A stretch of 64,000 nucleotides of DNA from Pseudomonas sp. ANT_J12 (GTDB taxonomy: Bacteria; Pseudomonadota; Gammaproteobacteria; Pseudomonadales; Pseudomonadaceae). Both the position numbers and the translations under genes were made by a program. Below, in pieces: positions 52,305 through 63,878 of this stretch (positions are counted from its first letter, which is position 1; every line of letters begins with the position of its first letter). The notes under the pieces are model-generated. The model was not told where the DNA came from and did no database searches. It saw nothing but the letters and a program-made list of their open reading frames with translations. The stretch spans positions 62,001-126,000 of the forward strand of contig NZ_VOBN01000006.1 in the NCBI RefSeq assembly GCF_008370045.1, given 5' to 3'.

Positions 52305-54335
52305 ATGGAACATTCACCGTGGCACGCCGGCGAGAAACAATTGCAGGAGCACGTGGGCGTCGCCGAGCGCATGGAAACCCTGGGTCGCCGGGTGATTCGC
52401 AGCGAAATGCCGGACCAGCATCGCCAGTTCTATCAGCAACTGCCGTTCATGTTGTTCGGCGCGGTGGATGCCGACGGTCGTCCTTGGGCGAGCATCCTCG
52501 AAGGGTTGCCGGGTTTCGCGCATTCTCCTGCCCCTGGCGAGTTGCAGTTCGAGCGTTTGCCGGCGGCCGATGACCCGGCGCAATTGCAGGACGGCGCCGC
52601 CATTGGTCTGCTCGGCATCGAACTGCACACCCGGCGGCGTAATCGGCTCAATGGTCGGGTTGGCGGGATGACTGCGAGCGGTTTCGGTGTCTCGGTGGAT
52701 CAGTCTTTCGGCAATTGCCCGCAATACATCCAATTGCGGCAGTTTCGTACGGTGCCGCTGGCGGATCCATCGACCCGCATCGCCCAGCACCTCGACGCGC
52801 TGGATGACGCGGCCAGAACCATGATCACCCAGGCCGATACCTTGTTTGTCGCCAGTTACGTGGACGTCGAGGGCCGGCGCTCGGTGGACGTGTCCCATCG
52901 TGGCGGCCAACCGGGTTTTGTCCGTGTCGAAGGCAATCGCCTGACCATCCCGGACTTTGCCGGCAACTTGTTTTTCAACACCTTGGGTAATTTGCTGATC
53001 AATCCACGGGCTGGTTTGCTGTTCATCGATTTCAATTCGGGCGAGGTGCTGCAGCTCAGCGGTCGTACCGAAGTCATCCTCGACGGCCCGCAGATTGAGG
53101 CCTTCCAGGGCGCCGAGCGGTTGTGGACGCTGGACGTCGAACACGTTGTGCGGCGCCCGGCGGCGTTGGCCCTGCGCTGGCGTTTCGACGGAATGTCGCC
53201 CAACAGTTTGATGACCGGCACCTGGGAACTGGCCGCCGCTCGCCTGCAAGCCCAAGCCCTGGGTGACGCCTGGCGGCCACTGCGGGTGACGCGCATCGAA
53301 GCGGAAAGCCAGAACATCCGCTCGATCTATCTGGAGCCTGCCGATGGCGCCGGATTGCCAGTGTTCCAGGCCGGGCAGCATTTGCCGCTGCGCTTCAAGA
53401 TCGGCGACGAGGTGCATATCCGCACCTACAGCCTGTCGAGTGCGCCGTCCGACGACTTTTTCCGTATCAGTGTGAAGCGCGACGGTCTGGTGTCTTCGCA
53501 CCTGCATGAACAGATCCGTGTCGGCGATGTGCTGGAAGCCCGGGCGCCTCAAGGGCATTTCACCGTGGCGCCCCATGAGCGTCGGCCGCTGGTGTTGTTG
53601 GCGGCCGGGGTCGGCATCACACCGTTGCTGTCGATGCTGCGCGAGGTGGTTTATCAGGGCTGGCGCACGCGGCGGATTCGGCCGACCTGGTTCTTCCAGA
53701 GTTCGCGGACCCTGGCCGACCAACCGTTCCGTGCAGAGCTGGACCGTTTGCTGGAAGGCGCTGGCGATACTGTGCGCGTGCTGCGCCTGCTCAGCCAACC
53801 GGAAACCGAGGCGCGGGAGGGCGAGGACTTCGACCTGACCGGGCGCATCGACACGGCGTTGCTGCACGGCATGCTTGAGGTCGAAGATTTCGATGAAGTG
53901 GATTTTGTCCTGTGCGGGCCGGGGGCATTCACTCAAGGGGTATACGACGGCCTGCGGGCACTGGATATTCGCGATTCGAGAATTCACGCCGAGACGTTCG
54001 GCCCTTCGACATTGCGTCGCCAGCCGGACCCGGATGCCATCGTCATCGAACAACCGCCGGCGGCCACCACCTCGGTGCCGGTGGTGTTCCAGCGTTCGGC
54101 CAAAGAGGCCCGCTGGCAACCGGACGGCGGCAGTTTGCTGGAATTGGCGGAGAGCCGTGGCTTGCGTCCGGAATTCAGTTGTCGCGGCGGCTCGTGCGGG
54201 ACCTGCAAGACCCGGTTGATCAGCGGCCAGGTGAATTATCCACAGCCTCCCGCCGAGGTGCCGGATGAGGGGCAGGTGCTGATTTGTTGTGCGATTCCGG
54301 CCCAGAGTTCGCAGCCACTGGTGTTGGACTTATAA
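52305..54335 (+). CDS. Three-domain oxidoreductase: PNPOx-like split barrel, flavin reductase, plant-type 2Fe-2S ferredoxin
   Basis: This 676-residue protein has an N-terminal pyridoxamine-5'-phosphate-oxidase-like flavin barrel (about residues 35-310), a ferredoxin-reductase-type FAD/NAD(P) module (about 325-560) with RTYSLSSAP, LVLLAAGVGITPLLSML and FVLCGPGAFTQGVYDGL, and a C-terminal 2Fe-2S ferredoxin with CRGGSCGTC and a later CC pair. The start ATG is preceded by GGGGAGAGG. The domain order implies electron flow from NAD(P)H through FAD to iron-sulfur; the final acceptor and the substrate of the barrel are unknown. A DnaA box lies at 54236. Confidence 0.88.
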   Translation: MEHSPWHAGEKQLQEHVGVAERMETLGRRVIRSEMPDQHRQFYQQLPFMLFGAVDADGRPWASILEGLPGFAHSPAPGELQFERLPAADDPAQLQDGAAIGLLGIELHTRRRNRLNGRVGGMTASGFGVSVDQSFGNCPQYIQLRQFRTVPLADPSTRIAQHLDALDDAARTMITQADTLFVASYVDVEGRRSVDVSHRGGQPGFVRVEGNRLTIPDFAGNLFFNTLGNLLINPRAGLLFIDFNSGEVLQLSGRTEVILDGPQIEAFQGAERLWTLDVEHVVRRPAALALRWRFDGMSPNSLMTGTWELAAARLQAQALGDAWRPLRVTRIEAESQNIRSIYLEPADGAGLPVFQAGQHLPLRFKIGDEVHIRTYSLSSAPSDDFFRISVKRDGLVSSHLHEQIRVGDVLEARAPQGHFTVAPHERRPLVLLAAGVGITPLLSMLREVVYQGWRTRRIRPTWFFQSSRTLADQPFRAELDRLLEGAGDTVRVLRLLSQPETEAREGEDFDLTGRIDTALLHGMLEVEDFDEVDFVLCGPGAFTQGVYDGLRALDIRDSRIHAETFGPSTLRRQPDPDAIVIEQPPAATTSVPVVFQRSAKEARWQPDGGSLLELAESRGLRPEFSCRGGSCGTCKTRLISGQVNYPQPPAEVPDEGQVLICCAIPAQSSQPLVLDL

Positions 54336-54346
54336 CCCCGCTGATC

Positions 54347-54442
54347 CCTGTAGGAGCAGAGCTTGCTCGCGAAAGCGGTGTATCAGTCGACAACACGGGT
54401 GAATCTGGCGCCGCCATCGCGAGCAAGCTTGGGTCCTACAGG
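54347..54442. repeat. REP palindrome between converging genes
   Basis: Outer arms CCTGTAGGA/TCCTACAGG and inner arms containing GCTTGCTCGCGA/TCGCGAGCAAGC enclose a short middle. It is related to the 51372 REP and lies between the converging oxidoreductase and wbpZ, where it may help end both transcripts. Confidence 0.83.
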
Positions 54443-54453
54443 TTGTGACGGGG

Positions 54454-55584
54454 TCAGGCGTAGGACAGGGATTTCTCTTCCAGCAGCTCCTGATACAGCG
54501 CCGTCCACTTACGCCCCATGTCTTCGGCGGTAAACAACTGCCGATACCGCGCCTCCGCCTTCATCCCCATCTGCGCCGCGCGCACCGGGTTGTCCCACAA
54601 GGTTCGCATCGCCTCGCGGAACGCCAGTGGATTGCTCGGAGGCACCACCAGCCCGGTTTCGTTGTGGATGTTGATGTAGCTGGTGCCGGTGCCAATCTCG
54701 CTGGAGATCATCGGTTTGCCGTACATTGCCCCTTCCAGCAGCGAAATGCCGAACGCCTCGGAGCGCAGGTGCGACGGGAACACGATGGCGTAGCTCAGTT
54801 GCAGCAGCGCCACTTTGTCTTCATCGCCCAGGCGCCCGAGGAAATGGATATTGCGCAGGCCCAAGGCCTTGGCCTGGGCATGCAGTTCCAATTCCTTCGG
54901 GCCGGCACCGACGATCACCACCGGGTAATCCAGGTCTTTCATAGCGTCGAGCAGGATGTGCAAACCTTTGTAGTAGCGCATCACCCCCACGAACAGGAAA
55001 AACTTATCCCCAAGTTTTTGCCGCCAACCGGCCATGCGTTCGGCGTCAGGTTGTGGATAACCGGCCTTGTTCAAGCCATAGGGAATGACGCGGGTCTTGT
55101 CCTGGAACTGCTGCAACACATCACTGGTGTGCAGGTAGTTGGGCGAGGCCGCCACGATGCGGTCGGCGCTGGCGAGAAAGCGGTTCATCAAGGGCCGGTA
55201 GAGTTTGAGCAATGTCTTCTGGCGGATGATGTCGGAGTGGTAAGTCACGACGCTGGGTTTGCGCATCCCGCTGACAAAGTGCACCACATCCATGAACGGC
55301 CAGGGGAAGTGATAGTTGACCACGTCGGCCTCGGCCGCCAGCTCGCGAAACTGTTTGAAGACGCTCAGGGAGAAACCTGTGGACGCAAACTGAAGATCGA
55401 GTTTGGCTCGATGGACCTCATGTTGTCCGACTTGTACCACGGGCGGTGTCGGGTCGCTGCTCAGTGACAGCACTTGTCCCTCTATACCTTGCTGGGCACA
55501 GCTTTCGCACAGTTGGAAGATCACTTGTTCGATCCCGCCGACGGTGTCGGGCAGGGACGTTTTGTAAAAATGAAGAACTCGCAT
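54454..55584 (-). CDS. wbpZ: A-band D-rhamnan glycosyltransferase WbpZ (GT4)
   Basis: This 376-residue GT-B glycosyltransferase has an N-terminal acceptor domain (VGGIEQVIFQLCE) and the C-terminal donor-site signature FVGVMRYYKG and EAFGISLLEGAMYGKP. In P. aeruginosa WbpZ adds the first rhamnose residues of the common polysaccharide antigen on the cytoplasmic face. It is the last gene of the cluster, starting directly after the wbpY stop (TAAATG). The name rests on order and family. Confidence 0.9.
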   Translation of the reverse strand: MRVLHFYKTSLPDTVGGIEQVIFQLCESCAQQGIEGQVLSLSSDPTPPVVQVGQHEVHRAKLDLQFASTGFSLSVFKQFRELAAEADVVNYHFPWPFMDVVHFVSGMRKPSVVTYHSDIIRQKTLLKLYRPLMNRFLASADRIVAASPNYLHTSDVLQQFQDKTRVIPYGLNKAGYPQPDAERMAGWRQKLGDKFFLFVGVMRYYKGLHILLDAMKDLDYPVVIVGAGPKELELHAQAKALGLRNIHFLGRLGDEDKVALLQLSYAIVFPSHLRSEAFGISLLEGAMYGKPMISSEIGTGTSYINIHNETGLVVPPSNPLAFREAMRTLWDNPVRAAQMGMKAEARYRQLFTAEDMGRKWTALYQELLEEKSLSYA

Positions 55585-56715
55585 TTAACCTCCCAAAGCC
55601 TGGCGGTAGGCGCGGGCTGTGATCTTCGCGCAACGCTCCCAGGAAAAAAGCTTCGCTTGTTGCAGTCCCGCTTCTCGGCATACCTGCCAATGCGTTTTAT
55701 CGTCGATCAGTCGGCTCATGGCATCGCGCAAGCCTTGTGGGTCGTCGGGTTGAATATAGTTGCCCGCAGCGCCGGCAACCTCCGGCATGGCCGAATGCCG
55801 CACCACAATCACCGGCGTGCCGCTGGCCATGGCCTCCAGCACGGGGAGGCCGAAGCCTTCGTAGATCGACGGGAAAATCAGCGCCCGCGCCCCGGCCAGC
55901 AGTTGCGCCACGTGCTCGTCGGGCAGATAACCGAGCAAACACACGTGACCGGCGGCCAATGCCTGTCGCAGCTCGTCGTTGAAGTGCTCGCGCTGCCAAC
56001 CGGCCATGCCGACGATCAACAGCGGGTATTGCTGGCGCTGCGCTTGCGGCAGCAGGGCATGGGCGCGCAGGGCCAGGGTCAGGTTTTTACGCGGTTCCAG
56101 GGTGCCGACGCACAGGAAGTATTCTCGCGCCTCGACGCCATGCGCCTTGAGCACCGTGTCGATGTCGGCGGCGTCGCGCGGATGAAAACGCGCCGCGACG
56201 CCCAGCGGCGCGACGATAAAACGCTCGGCCGGCAGGGCGAAATAATCCTGGGCTTCGTCGGCAATGAACTGCGAGTCAGTCAGGATCAGCCGCGCCTGTT
56301 GCACCCCTTCAGCCAGTCGCCGCTCGATTTCGCGCAGGCGTGCCGGCGGCTGCGTCTCGGGGTAATGCAGGTGCGTCAGGTCATGCAGGGTCATGATCGT
56401 CGGGCCGTCGAACGACAGCGGCCACAGACTGGGTTCGTGATAGAGGTCAATCGACGGCGGCCGGCCTTGATCGAAGCGTTTCTGCGCCAGCCAGCGTCGC
56501 GCCTGGTAAGCCCCGGGAATTTGTCGCAGCAACGGCGTCAGGCGCGAGTAGCCGGGCATGGTCGCGTCGGGCAGCGTCGAACTCCAGCCCCAGCCGTGGA
56601 ACAGCGCCAGCTCGACGTCGGGTTCGGCGGCGAGGGCGCCCACCAGTTCGGCGACATAGTGGCCGATGCCGGTGCGCGGGGCCTGGAGGATCCGGGCGTT
56701 AAGGGCAATTTGCAT
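55585..56715 (-). CDS. wbpY: A-band D-rhamnan glycosyltransferase WbpY (GT4)
   Basis: This 376-residue glycosyltransferase begins MQIALNARILQAPRTGIGHY. It has the donor-domain motifs CVGTLEPRKNL and FPSIYEGFGLPVLEAMASGTP (E-x7-E). It overlaps the end of wbpX by 17 bases; a longer open frame runs into wbpX but has no family similarity. WbpY is known to extend the rhamnan with alpha-1,3 links. Assignment rests on gene order. Confidence 0.9.
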   Translation of the reverse strand: MQIALNARILQAPRTGIGHYVAELVGALAAEPDVELALFHGWGWSSTLPDATMPGYSRLTPLLRQIPGAYQARRWLAQKRFDQGRPPSIDLYHEPSLWPLSFDGPTIMTLHDLTHLHYPETQPPARLREIERRLAEGVQQARLILTDSQFIADEAQDYFALPAERFIVAPLGVAARFHPRDAADIDTVLKAHGVEAREYFLCVGTLEPRKNLTLALRAHALLPQAQRQQYPLLIVGMAGWQREHFNDELRQALAAGHVCLLGYLPDEHVAQLLAGARALIFPSIYEGFGLPVLEAMASGTPVIVVRHSAMPEVAGAAGNYIQPDDPQGLRDAMSRLIDDKTHWQVCREAGLQQAKLFSWERCAKITARAYRQALGG

Positions 56716-58066
56716 GTTGCCTCTCTGGCTCGGCCGGTATTGCTTCAAGATTGCGCAGGGTCCGTTCGACCAGTTGCGCACTGGCTTCACGCCAGCCAAT
56801 CCAGCGCCAGTCGGCGACGGGGCGGGCGGCCGGGAATTGGCCGCTGCTTTCGAAACGGACGACCAGATCGGCCAGGCTTTGCGGCGCGGCCAGGTCGAAG
56901 TAGGCCATGAACTCGCCACCGATTTCACGGAACACCGGAATGTCGCTGCCCATGGCCGGCAAACCGCGCTGCATGGCTTCCACCAGGGGCAGGCCGAAGC
57001 CTTCGACCCAGGACGCAAAGACCAGCGAACGGGCGTGGGAATAGGCGTATTCGAGGCTGGTGTCGCTCAGGTCGTTGAACATGAACAACCGTTTGTTCAA
57101 CTGCGGATGGTTGCGTACCCGGGCGAGCAGGGCGTCGCACTTCCAGCCGATGCGCCCGGCAATGCAAAACCGGGCTTTGGAGCCCGCCGCCCAGGCGAGT
57201 TCAAAGGCGTCCAGCAGGTAGTCGTGGTTCTTGCGCGGTTCGATGGTGCTGACCATCAGGAACACCGGCTCCGGGGTGTCGAACATGCGCATCAGGCGCG
57301 GCTCGACGGCGGCATTGGCTTCGCGCAGGTCGAGTTCGGAGCCGAGGTGGAAATAGTCGAACCACAGAGCGTCGGCTTTCGCTGGGCCGACTCGTCGCTG
57401 CAATTCCGCGCGCACTTGATCACGCACCGTGGCGGAGATCGCCATATAGCCGTCGGCGGTCTTGCTGATCCAGTCGAACCACTCGCTGAAAACCTCCACC
57501 AGCCGTGTGTCGTAGAACTGCGGGTGCGTCAGCGGGATCAAGTCGTAGATCACCGACACGATGCCCACGCCGTCGCGTTTGAGCTGTTCGGCAAACGGAA
57601 AGAAATCGGTGTGCCAGGAGGAATCGAGCAACACCAGTTGGTCACCGGGCTGATGCTGTAACGGCGCGCAACGCTTGGGCAGTTGATATTGGTTGACCCG
57701 GTCGACCAGCCGCAACGGCACGCTGAAACAGGCCAGCGCCGTCAGACGATAAGCCACGTACAGCAGGCGTCGGGCGAATCGTGAGGTGCAACGCTGATCG
57801 AGGCGCTGGTGCAGTTGCCAGAAACGATGGGCCAGGCGTTCCAGGCGTCCGGCAAACGTCATCAGCTCATCGAAAAACGGGATGTTCAAAGCCCCCAGTT
57901 TCAGCACCCGATAGAGCTTGCCCTTGAGCATCACCACAGGAATGCACTCGACACCGTCCACGCTGGGCGGCAGTTGATTGACGACGTTGCGCACCACCCG
58001 CTGAATGCCCGAGTTGACCTTGGGGTGCTGGAAGACGTGGGTGCATTCAACCAATAGACGGGTCAT
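56699..58066 (-). CDS. wbpX: A-band D-rhamnan glycosyltransferase WbpX (GT4)
   Basis: This 455-residue glycosyltransferase begins MTRLLVECTHVFQHPKVNSG. It carries ISTIEPRKNHDYLLDAF and FASWVEGFGLPLVEAMQRGLP in the donor domain. The length is close to that of P. aeruginosa WbpX, which completes the alpha-1,2 link of the repeat. The start ATG overlaps the wzt stop (ATGA). Confidence 0.9.
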   Translation of the reverse strand: MTRLLVECTHVFQHPKVNSGIQRVVRNVVNQLPPSVDGVECIPVVMLKGKLYRVLKLGALNIPFFDELMTFAGRLERLAHRFWQLHQRLDQRCTSRFARRLLYVAYRLTALACFSVPLRLVDRVNQYQLPKRCAPLQHQPGDQLVLLDSSWHTDFFPFAEQLKRDGVGIVSVIYDLIPLTHPQFYDTRLVEVFSEWFDWISKTADGYMAISATVRDQVRAELQRRVGPAKADALWFDYFHLGSELDLREANAAVEPRLMRMFDTPEPVFLMVSTIEPRKNHDYLLDAFELAWAAGSKARFCIAGRIGWKCDALLARVRNHPQLNKRLFMFNDLSDTSLEYAYSHARSLVFASWVEGFGLPLVEAMQRGLPAMGSDIPVFREIGGEFMAYFDLAAPQSLADLVVRFESSGQFPAARPVADWRWIGWREASAQLVERTLRNLEAIPAEPERQHANCP

Positions 58067-59313
58067 GGCAAACGTTCCGTGACAGTCGAGCCGGTGCGGG
58101 CAATGGTGGTTTTCGCCGCCAGCCACGAGCAGCCGACGAAGTCTTCATGCCGGTTGTTGATCACGTGGAACACCAGTCCGTAATCGCGCCATTCGTAGTT
58201 GCGGTCCAGGTGCGAGTCCAGCCGCGACAGGCTCAGGGACACCGAATAGTTGCCCTTGCCCAGGCCCATGACGAAGGCAAAGCGGTAGGTGAAGCGTTCG
58301 CCGGCGTGCAGGTCGGTCAGCGCCTTGTCCTGGCGATGGGTGTTGATGCCATACATCATCTGGCCCAGGCGATCCTTGAGGATGAAGCCCAGGACCAGGC
58401 GCTCGATGTCCTGGCGGACTTCGACCTGCACTTCCAGCACCACGGCTTGCCCGACTTCGGCGGCGTCGATGGAGCGATCGTTTTCGTCCAGCAGGCGCAC
58501 GCTGAGGATCCCGGCTTCGCCGGTGCCGGACACGGTTTGCACTTCGCCACCGGCGAGCATTTCCTGGCGCACGACCTGGCCTTCGCGTTCGGCCATCAGG
58601 GCGTTGTAATAGTCCAGGACCGCTTCGGGTTTACCGTACATGGCCATGCGGCCGTCCTTGAGCAGGATTGCCGAATCGCAGATCGACTGGATCGCCGAGC
58701 GGTCGTGGGACACGATCAGCAACGTGGTGCCGGCCTTGCGGAAGCTGCGGATACGCTCGAAGCTCTTGTGCTGGAAGTAGGCATCGCCCACGGACAGCGC
58801 TTCGTCGACGATCAGGATGTCCGGGCGCCGCGCGGTGGCGACACTGAAAGCCAGGCGCATTTGCATGCCGCTGGAATAGGTGCGGACCGGGTGGTCGATG
58901 GCCTCGCCGATTTCGGCGAAATGCTCGATCTCGGGCATCAGCGCTTCAATCTCGGCGACCTGCATGCCCAGCAATTGCCCGGCCATGAACGCATTCTGGC
59001 GGCCGGTAAAGTCCGGGTGAAAACCCATGCCCAGTTCCAGCAGCGCCGCCACGCGACCTTCGGTTTCGATCTTGCCGCAGGTGGGTTGGGTGGTGCCGGT
59101 GATCATCTTCAGCAAGGTACTTTTGCCCGCACCGTTGGCCCCGACGATGCCCACCGCTTCACCGGGGGCAATCTCGAACTCGACGTCTTGCAGCACCCAG
59201 TGCTGCTGGTGGCGCAGCCGGGAAAACGGGATCAGCCACTCGGCCAGTCGGCTCCAGCGGTTCGGGTATTGCTTGTAGGCCTTGCCCAGGCCCGTGACGC
59301 GAATATGCCCCAT
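58063..59313 (-). CDS. wzt: O-polysaccharide ABC transporter ATP-binding protein Wzt
   Basis: This 416-residue ATPase energises export of the finished rhamnan across the inner membrane with Wzm. It has Walker A GANGAGKST, the signature YSSGMQMRL, Walker B ILIVDEALSVGD and a switch His in SHDRS. The C-terminal half (about residues 245-410) is the carbohydrate-binding Wzt_C beta sandwich that recognises the chain end. Its ATG overlaps the wzm stop by one base (TGATG). Confidence 0.94.
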   Translation of the reverse strand: MGHIRVTGLGKAYKQYPNRWSRLAEWLIPFSRLRHQQHWVLQDVEFEIAPGEAVGIVGANGAGKSTLLKMITGTTQPTCGKIETEGRVAALLELGMGFHPDFTGRQNAFMAGQLLGMQVAEIEALMPEIEHFAEIGEAIDHPVRTYSSGMQMRLAFSVATARRPDILIVDEALSVGDAYFQHKSFERIRSFRKAGTTLLIVSHDRSAIQSICDSAILLKDGRMAMYGKPEAVLDYYNALMAEREGQVVRQEMLAGGEVQTVSGTGEAGILSVRLLDENDRSIDAAEVGQAVVLEVQVEVRQDIERLVLGFILKDRLGQMMYGINTHRQDKALTDLHAGERFTYRFAFVMGLGKGNYSVSLSLSRLDSHLDRNYEWRDYGLVFHVINNRHEDFVGCSWLAAKTTIARTGSTVTERLP

Positions 59314-60110
59314 CAGAGTTCATCCACCATTTCGCCGACCCGCTGGCGAAACAGCCGCAGCCCGATCAGACAGAACACCACGCCGGTGATGAAAATCGGC
59401 AGCAGTGAACTCCAGACCGGCCATTGCCCGTACAGGAACATGTTCTGGTAGCTGGCGATCAGGTTGGTCAGGGGGTTGAGTTGCAGCAGGCGCTGGACCC
59501 AGTCCGGCAGGATGCTCATCGGGTACACGATGGGCGTCAGCCAGAACCAGAATTGCAGGCAGATACCGAACAGTTGCCCGACATCGCGGAAGAACACATT
59601 CAACACGCCAAGCACCATCCCCAGTCCGGCGCAGAACATCATTTGCAACGCCATCAACGGTAACAGCGCCAGCATCGCCATGCCCGGCCAGCGCCCGGTG
59701 ATCAGCAGGAAACCGAGGAACAGGCCCATGATGATCGCGAAGTTGATGCCGGCATTGATCAACACAATCACCGGCAGGCAGATCCGCGGGAAGCTGATTT
59801 TCTTCAACAGGTTGGCGTTTTCCAGAAACATGTTCTGGCTGCGCAGGGTGATTTCGGTAAACAGTCCCCAAGCCAGCAGGCCGGCACACAGGTAAACGCT
59901 GTAGGCCATGCCGTCATCCACCCCCGGCAGGCGCGCGCGCATGATGTGGGAAAACACCACGGTGTAGACGATGATCATCGACAGCGGGTTGAGCACGGGC
60001 CACAGGGCACCGAACAGCGAATTGCGATAACGCGCTTGAAACTCTCGCTGGACGCTGCCGAGGATGAAACCTCGATAACCCCACAGCGAGCGGTACAGGG
60101 AAAGCAGCAT
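59313..60110 (-). CDS. wzm: O-polysaccharide ABC transporter permease Wzm
   Basis: This 265-residue ABC-2 type permease has about six membrane helices and the N-terminal segment YRSLWGYRGFILGSVQREFQ typical of polysaccharide exporters. It forms the inner-membrane channel with Wzt. The start follows the wbpW stop directly (TAAATG). Confidence 0.94.
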   Translation of the reverse strand: MLLSLYRSLWGYRGFILGSVQREFQARYRNSLFGALWPVLNPLSMIIVYTVVFSHIMRARLPGVDDGMAYSVYLCAGLLAWGLFTEITLRSQNMFLENANLLKKISFPRICLPVIVLINAGINFAIIMGLFLGFLLITGRWPGMAMLALLPLMALQMMFCAGLGMVLGVLNVFFRDVGQLFGICLQFWFWLTPIVYPMSILPDWVQRLLQLNPLTNLIASYQNMFLYGQWPVWSSLLPIFITGVVFCLIGLRLFRQRVGEMVDEL

Positions 60111-61553
60111 TTAAACCGTCCTGCCGTATTGGTCTTCGAAGCGGACGATGTCGTCCTCTCCCAGGTATTCGCCGCTTTGCACTTCGATGATCACCAGGTC
60201 GATCACCCCCGGGTTCTCCAGGCGATGCTTGTGGCCGGCGGCAATGAAAGTGGATTCGTTCTTGGCCACCAAGTGGGTGCCGGTGCCGTTGTTGGTGACC
60301 TTGGCCATGCCTTCGACCACCACCCAGTGTTCGTTGCGGTGATGGTGCATTTGCAGCGACAACTTGCCGCCGGGCTTGACGACGATGCGCTTGATCTTGA
60401 AGCGCGTACCTTCTTCGAGCACGGTGTAGGTGCCCCACGGCCGGCTGACCGTGCGGTGCAGGCGATAGGCTTCGTGCTTTTTGTCCTTGAGCTGCTTGGC
60501 CACCCGGCGCACATCCTGGGCGCGGTCGGCATGGGCCACCAGCACGGCGTCGGCGGTGTCGACGATGATCAGGTTATCCACACCCACGGCGGCGACCAGC
60601 CGGCCTTCGCTCTGGACGAAGTTGTTGTGGCTGTCGACAAACACCGCATCGCCGCTGGCGCGATTGTTCTGCGCATCCGGCGGTATCAGCGCGGCCAGCG
60701 CACTCCAGGAACCGATGTCGCTCCAGTCGAAACCGGCGGGCACCACGACGACGTTGTCCGAACGCTCCATCAAGGCGTAGTCGATGGAGATGTCGGTGAT
60801 CTCGGCAAACAGCGTCGGCGACAATTCCTGTTGCAAGCAACCGCCGGTTTCCACCGGGGCGCTGACGGCCATGCAGGCGCGGGTCTGTTCGAGCAAATCG
60901 GGGGCGTGGACCTGCAACTCGGCCAGCAACGTGGCCACCGAGAAGCAGAACATCCCCGAGTTCCACAGGAAGTTGCCGCTTTCCAGGTAATGCGTCGCGG
61001 TTTGCAGGTCAGGTTTTTCGACGAAACGCTGGACCTTGGCCGCGCCTTTGTCGTCCAGCGGGGCGCCGGTTTCGATGTAGCCGAAGCCGGTTTCCGGCGC
61101 CGTCGGCACCACGCCGAAGGTCACCAGGTGACCGCTCTTGGCCAGCGTCACCGCATGCTCGACCGCACTCTGCAACGCGTTGACATTGATGATCAGGTGG
61201 TCGGCCGGCATCACCACCATGATCGCCTCGTCCCCGTGCAGTGCTTGCAGCGACAGCGCCGCCGCCGCGATGGCCGGGGCGGTGTTGCGGCCCGTCGGCT
61301 CCAGCAGGAAGTGCCCGCGATGACGCGCCAGTTGCGCGTCCTGATAGTGATCCTTGCTCTGGAAGTAGTACTCGCGGTTGGTCACCGTGACGATGTCGCC
61401 CCAACCATCGAGCAGGCCCGCCGCGCGCCGGTACGTCTTGCCCAGCAGCGACTGGCCGTCGGGCAGGGTCATGAACGGCTTCGGATGGCCTTCGCGGGAC
61501 ACCGGCCACAAACGGGTCCCGGCACCGCCGGAGAGGATCACAGGAATCAGCAT
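60111..61553 (-). CDS. wbpW: Mannose-1-phosphate guanylyltransferase / mannose-6-phosphate isomerase WbpW
   Basis: This 480-residue bifunctional enzyme supplies GDP-mannose for GDP-D-rhamnose. The N-terminal nucleotidyltransferase has LSGGAGTRLWPVSREGHPKP and VMPADHLI; the C-terminal cupin (type II isomerase) has RPWGTYTVLEEG and the metal-site region QMHHHRNEHW. It is separated by three bases from gmd. A DnaA box lies at 60574. It is a paralogue of AlgA and PslB, so the name depends on its place in the cluster. Confidence 0.93.
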   Translation of the reverse strand: MLIPVILSGGAGTRLWPVSREGHPKPFMTLPDGQSLLGKTYRRAAGLLDGWGDIVTVTNREYYFQSKDHYQDAQLARHRGHFLLEPTGRNTAPAIAAAALSLQALHGDEAIMVVMPADHLIINVNALQSAVEHAVTLAKSGHLVTFGVVPTAPETGFGYIETGAPLDDKGAAKVQRFVEKPDLQTATHYLESGNFLWNSGMFCFSVATLLAELQVHAPDLLEQTRACMAVSAPVETGGCLQQELSPTLFAEITDISIDYALMERSDNVVVVPAGFDWSDIGSWSALAALIPPDAQNNRASGDAVFVDSHNNFVQSEGRLVAAVGVDNLIIVDTADAVLVAHADRAQDVRRVAKQLKDKKHEAYRLHRTVSRPWGTYTVLEEGTRFKIKRIVVKPGGKLSLQMHHHRNEHWVVVEGMAKVTNNGTGTHLVAKNESTFIAAGHKHRLENPGVIDLVIIEVQSGEYLGEDDIVRFEDQYGRTV

Positions 61554-61556
61554 GGC

Positions 61557-63439
<1,883 letters not shown>

Positions 63440-63878
63440 ACAGCGATCCCCTGGTCATACACTTCGTCCATTCCCCACAGGCTTTACGGAGATGTCTGAC
63501 GGACCGGGTAAATTCCTTGGTCGAAAGACAGGCGAAATGCTTTGTTGTAGTTATTTGGTTGCCAATCTGTGCCAATTGCTCGGCAATTTCAACAGGTCCA
63601 ACCGTGACTGGTCAGTTCTCGTTAGCGTAGCTCGATTTATTCTCGCCGGGCGGTTCACGAATCCTCAACGGATGTGTTTAGAATGCCCCTCGTCACGATT
63701 ATTCAGCGTTCGTGCGGTGGGGTATGAAAGTCGTTCCCGCCCTCGTGAAGCTGACCATTAAAACAAGAACGTAGACGGGCAAGAAGACGAAGGACGACGA
63801 CCGGTAAGTACCGACTCGATCCTGGCTTGGCCGTCATAGAGTGGGGCCGTCGGGTTGGCGGTTTCATCGTGGGATGCC
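63440..63878. other. Divergent intergenic region upstream of rmd
   Basis: This 439-base gap must contain the promoters for the rhamnan cluster (leftward) and the next gene (rightward). I see a possible rightward -10 TAGAAT at 63679, without a convincing -35. No RNA gene, repeat or clear ops/JUMPstart element was found. A 124-codon open frame crossing the gap looks non-coding. Confidence 0.5.

Noticed and set aside
58160..58175. parS-like sequence TCACGTGGAACA in wzt
   Set aside because: Only the right half matches; the left half has several mismatches to GTTCCACGTGGAAC.
63840..63878. Possible JUMPstart/ops element (GGCGGTTTCATCGTGG)
   Set aside because: Only the first GGCGGT matches the ops core; the rest does not fit, so RfaH-type control cannot be supported.
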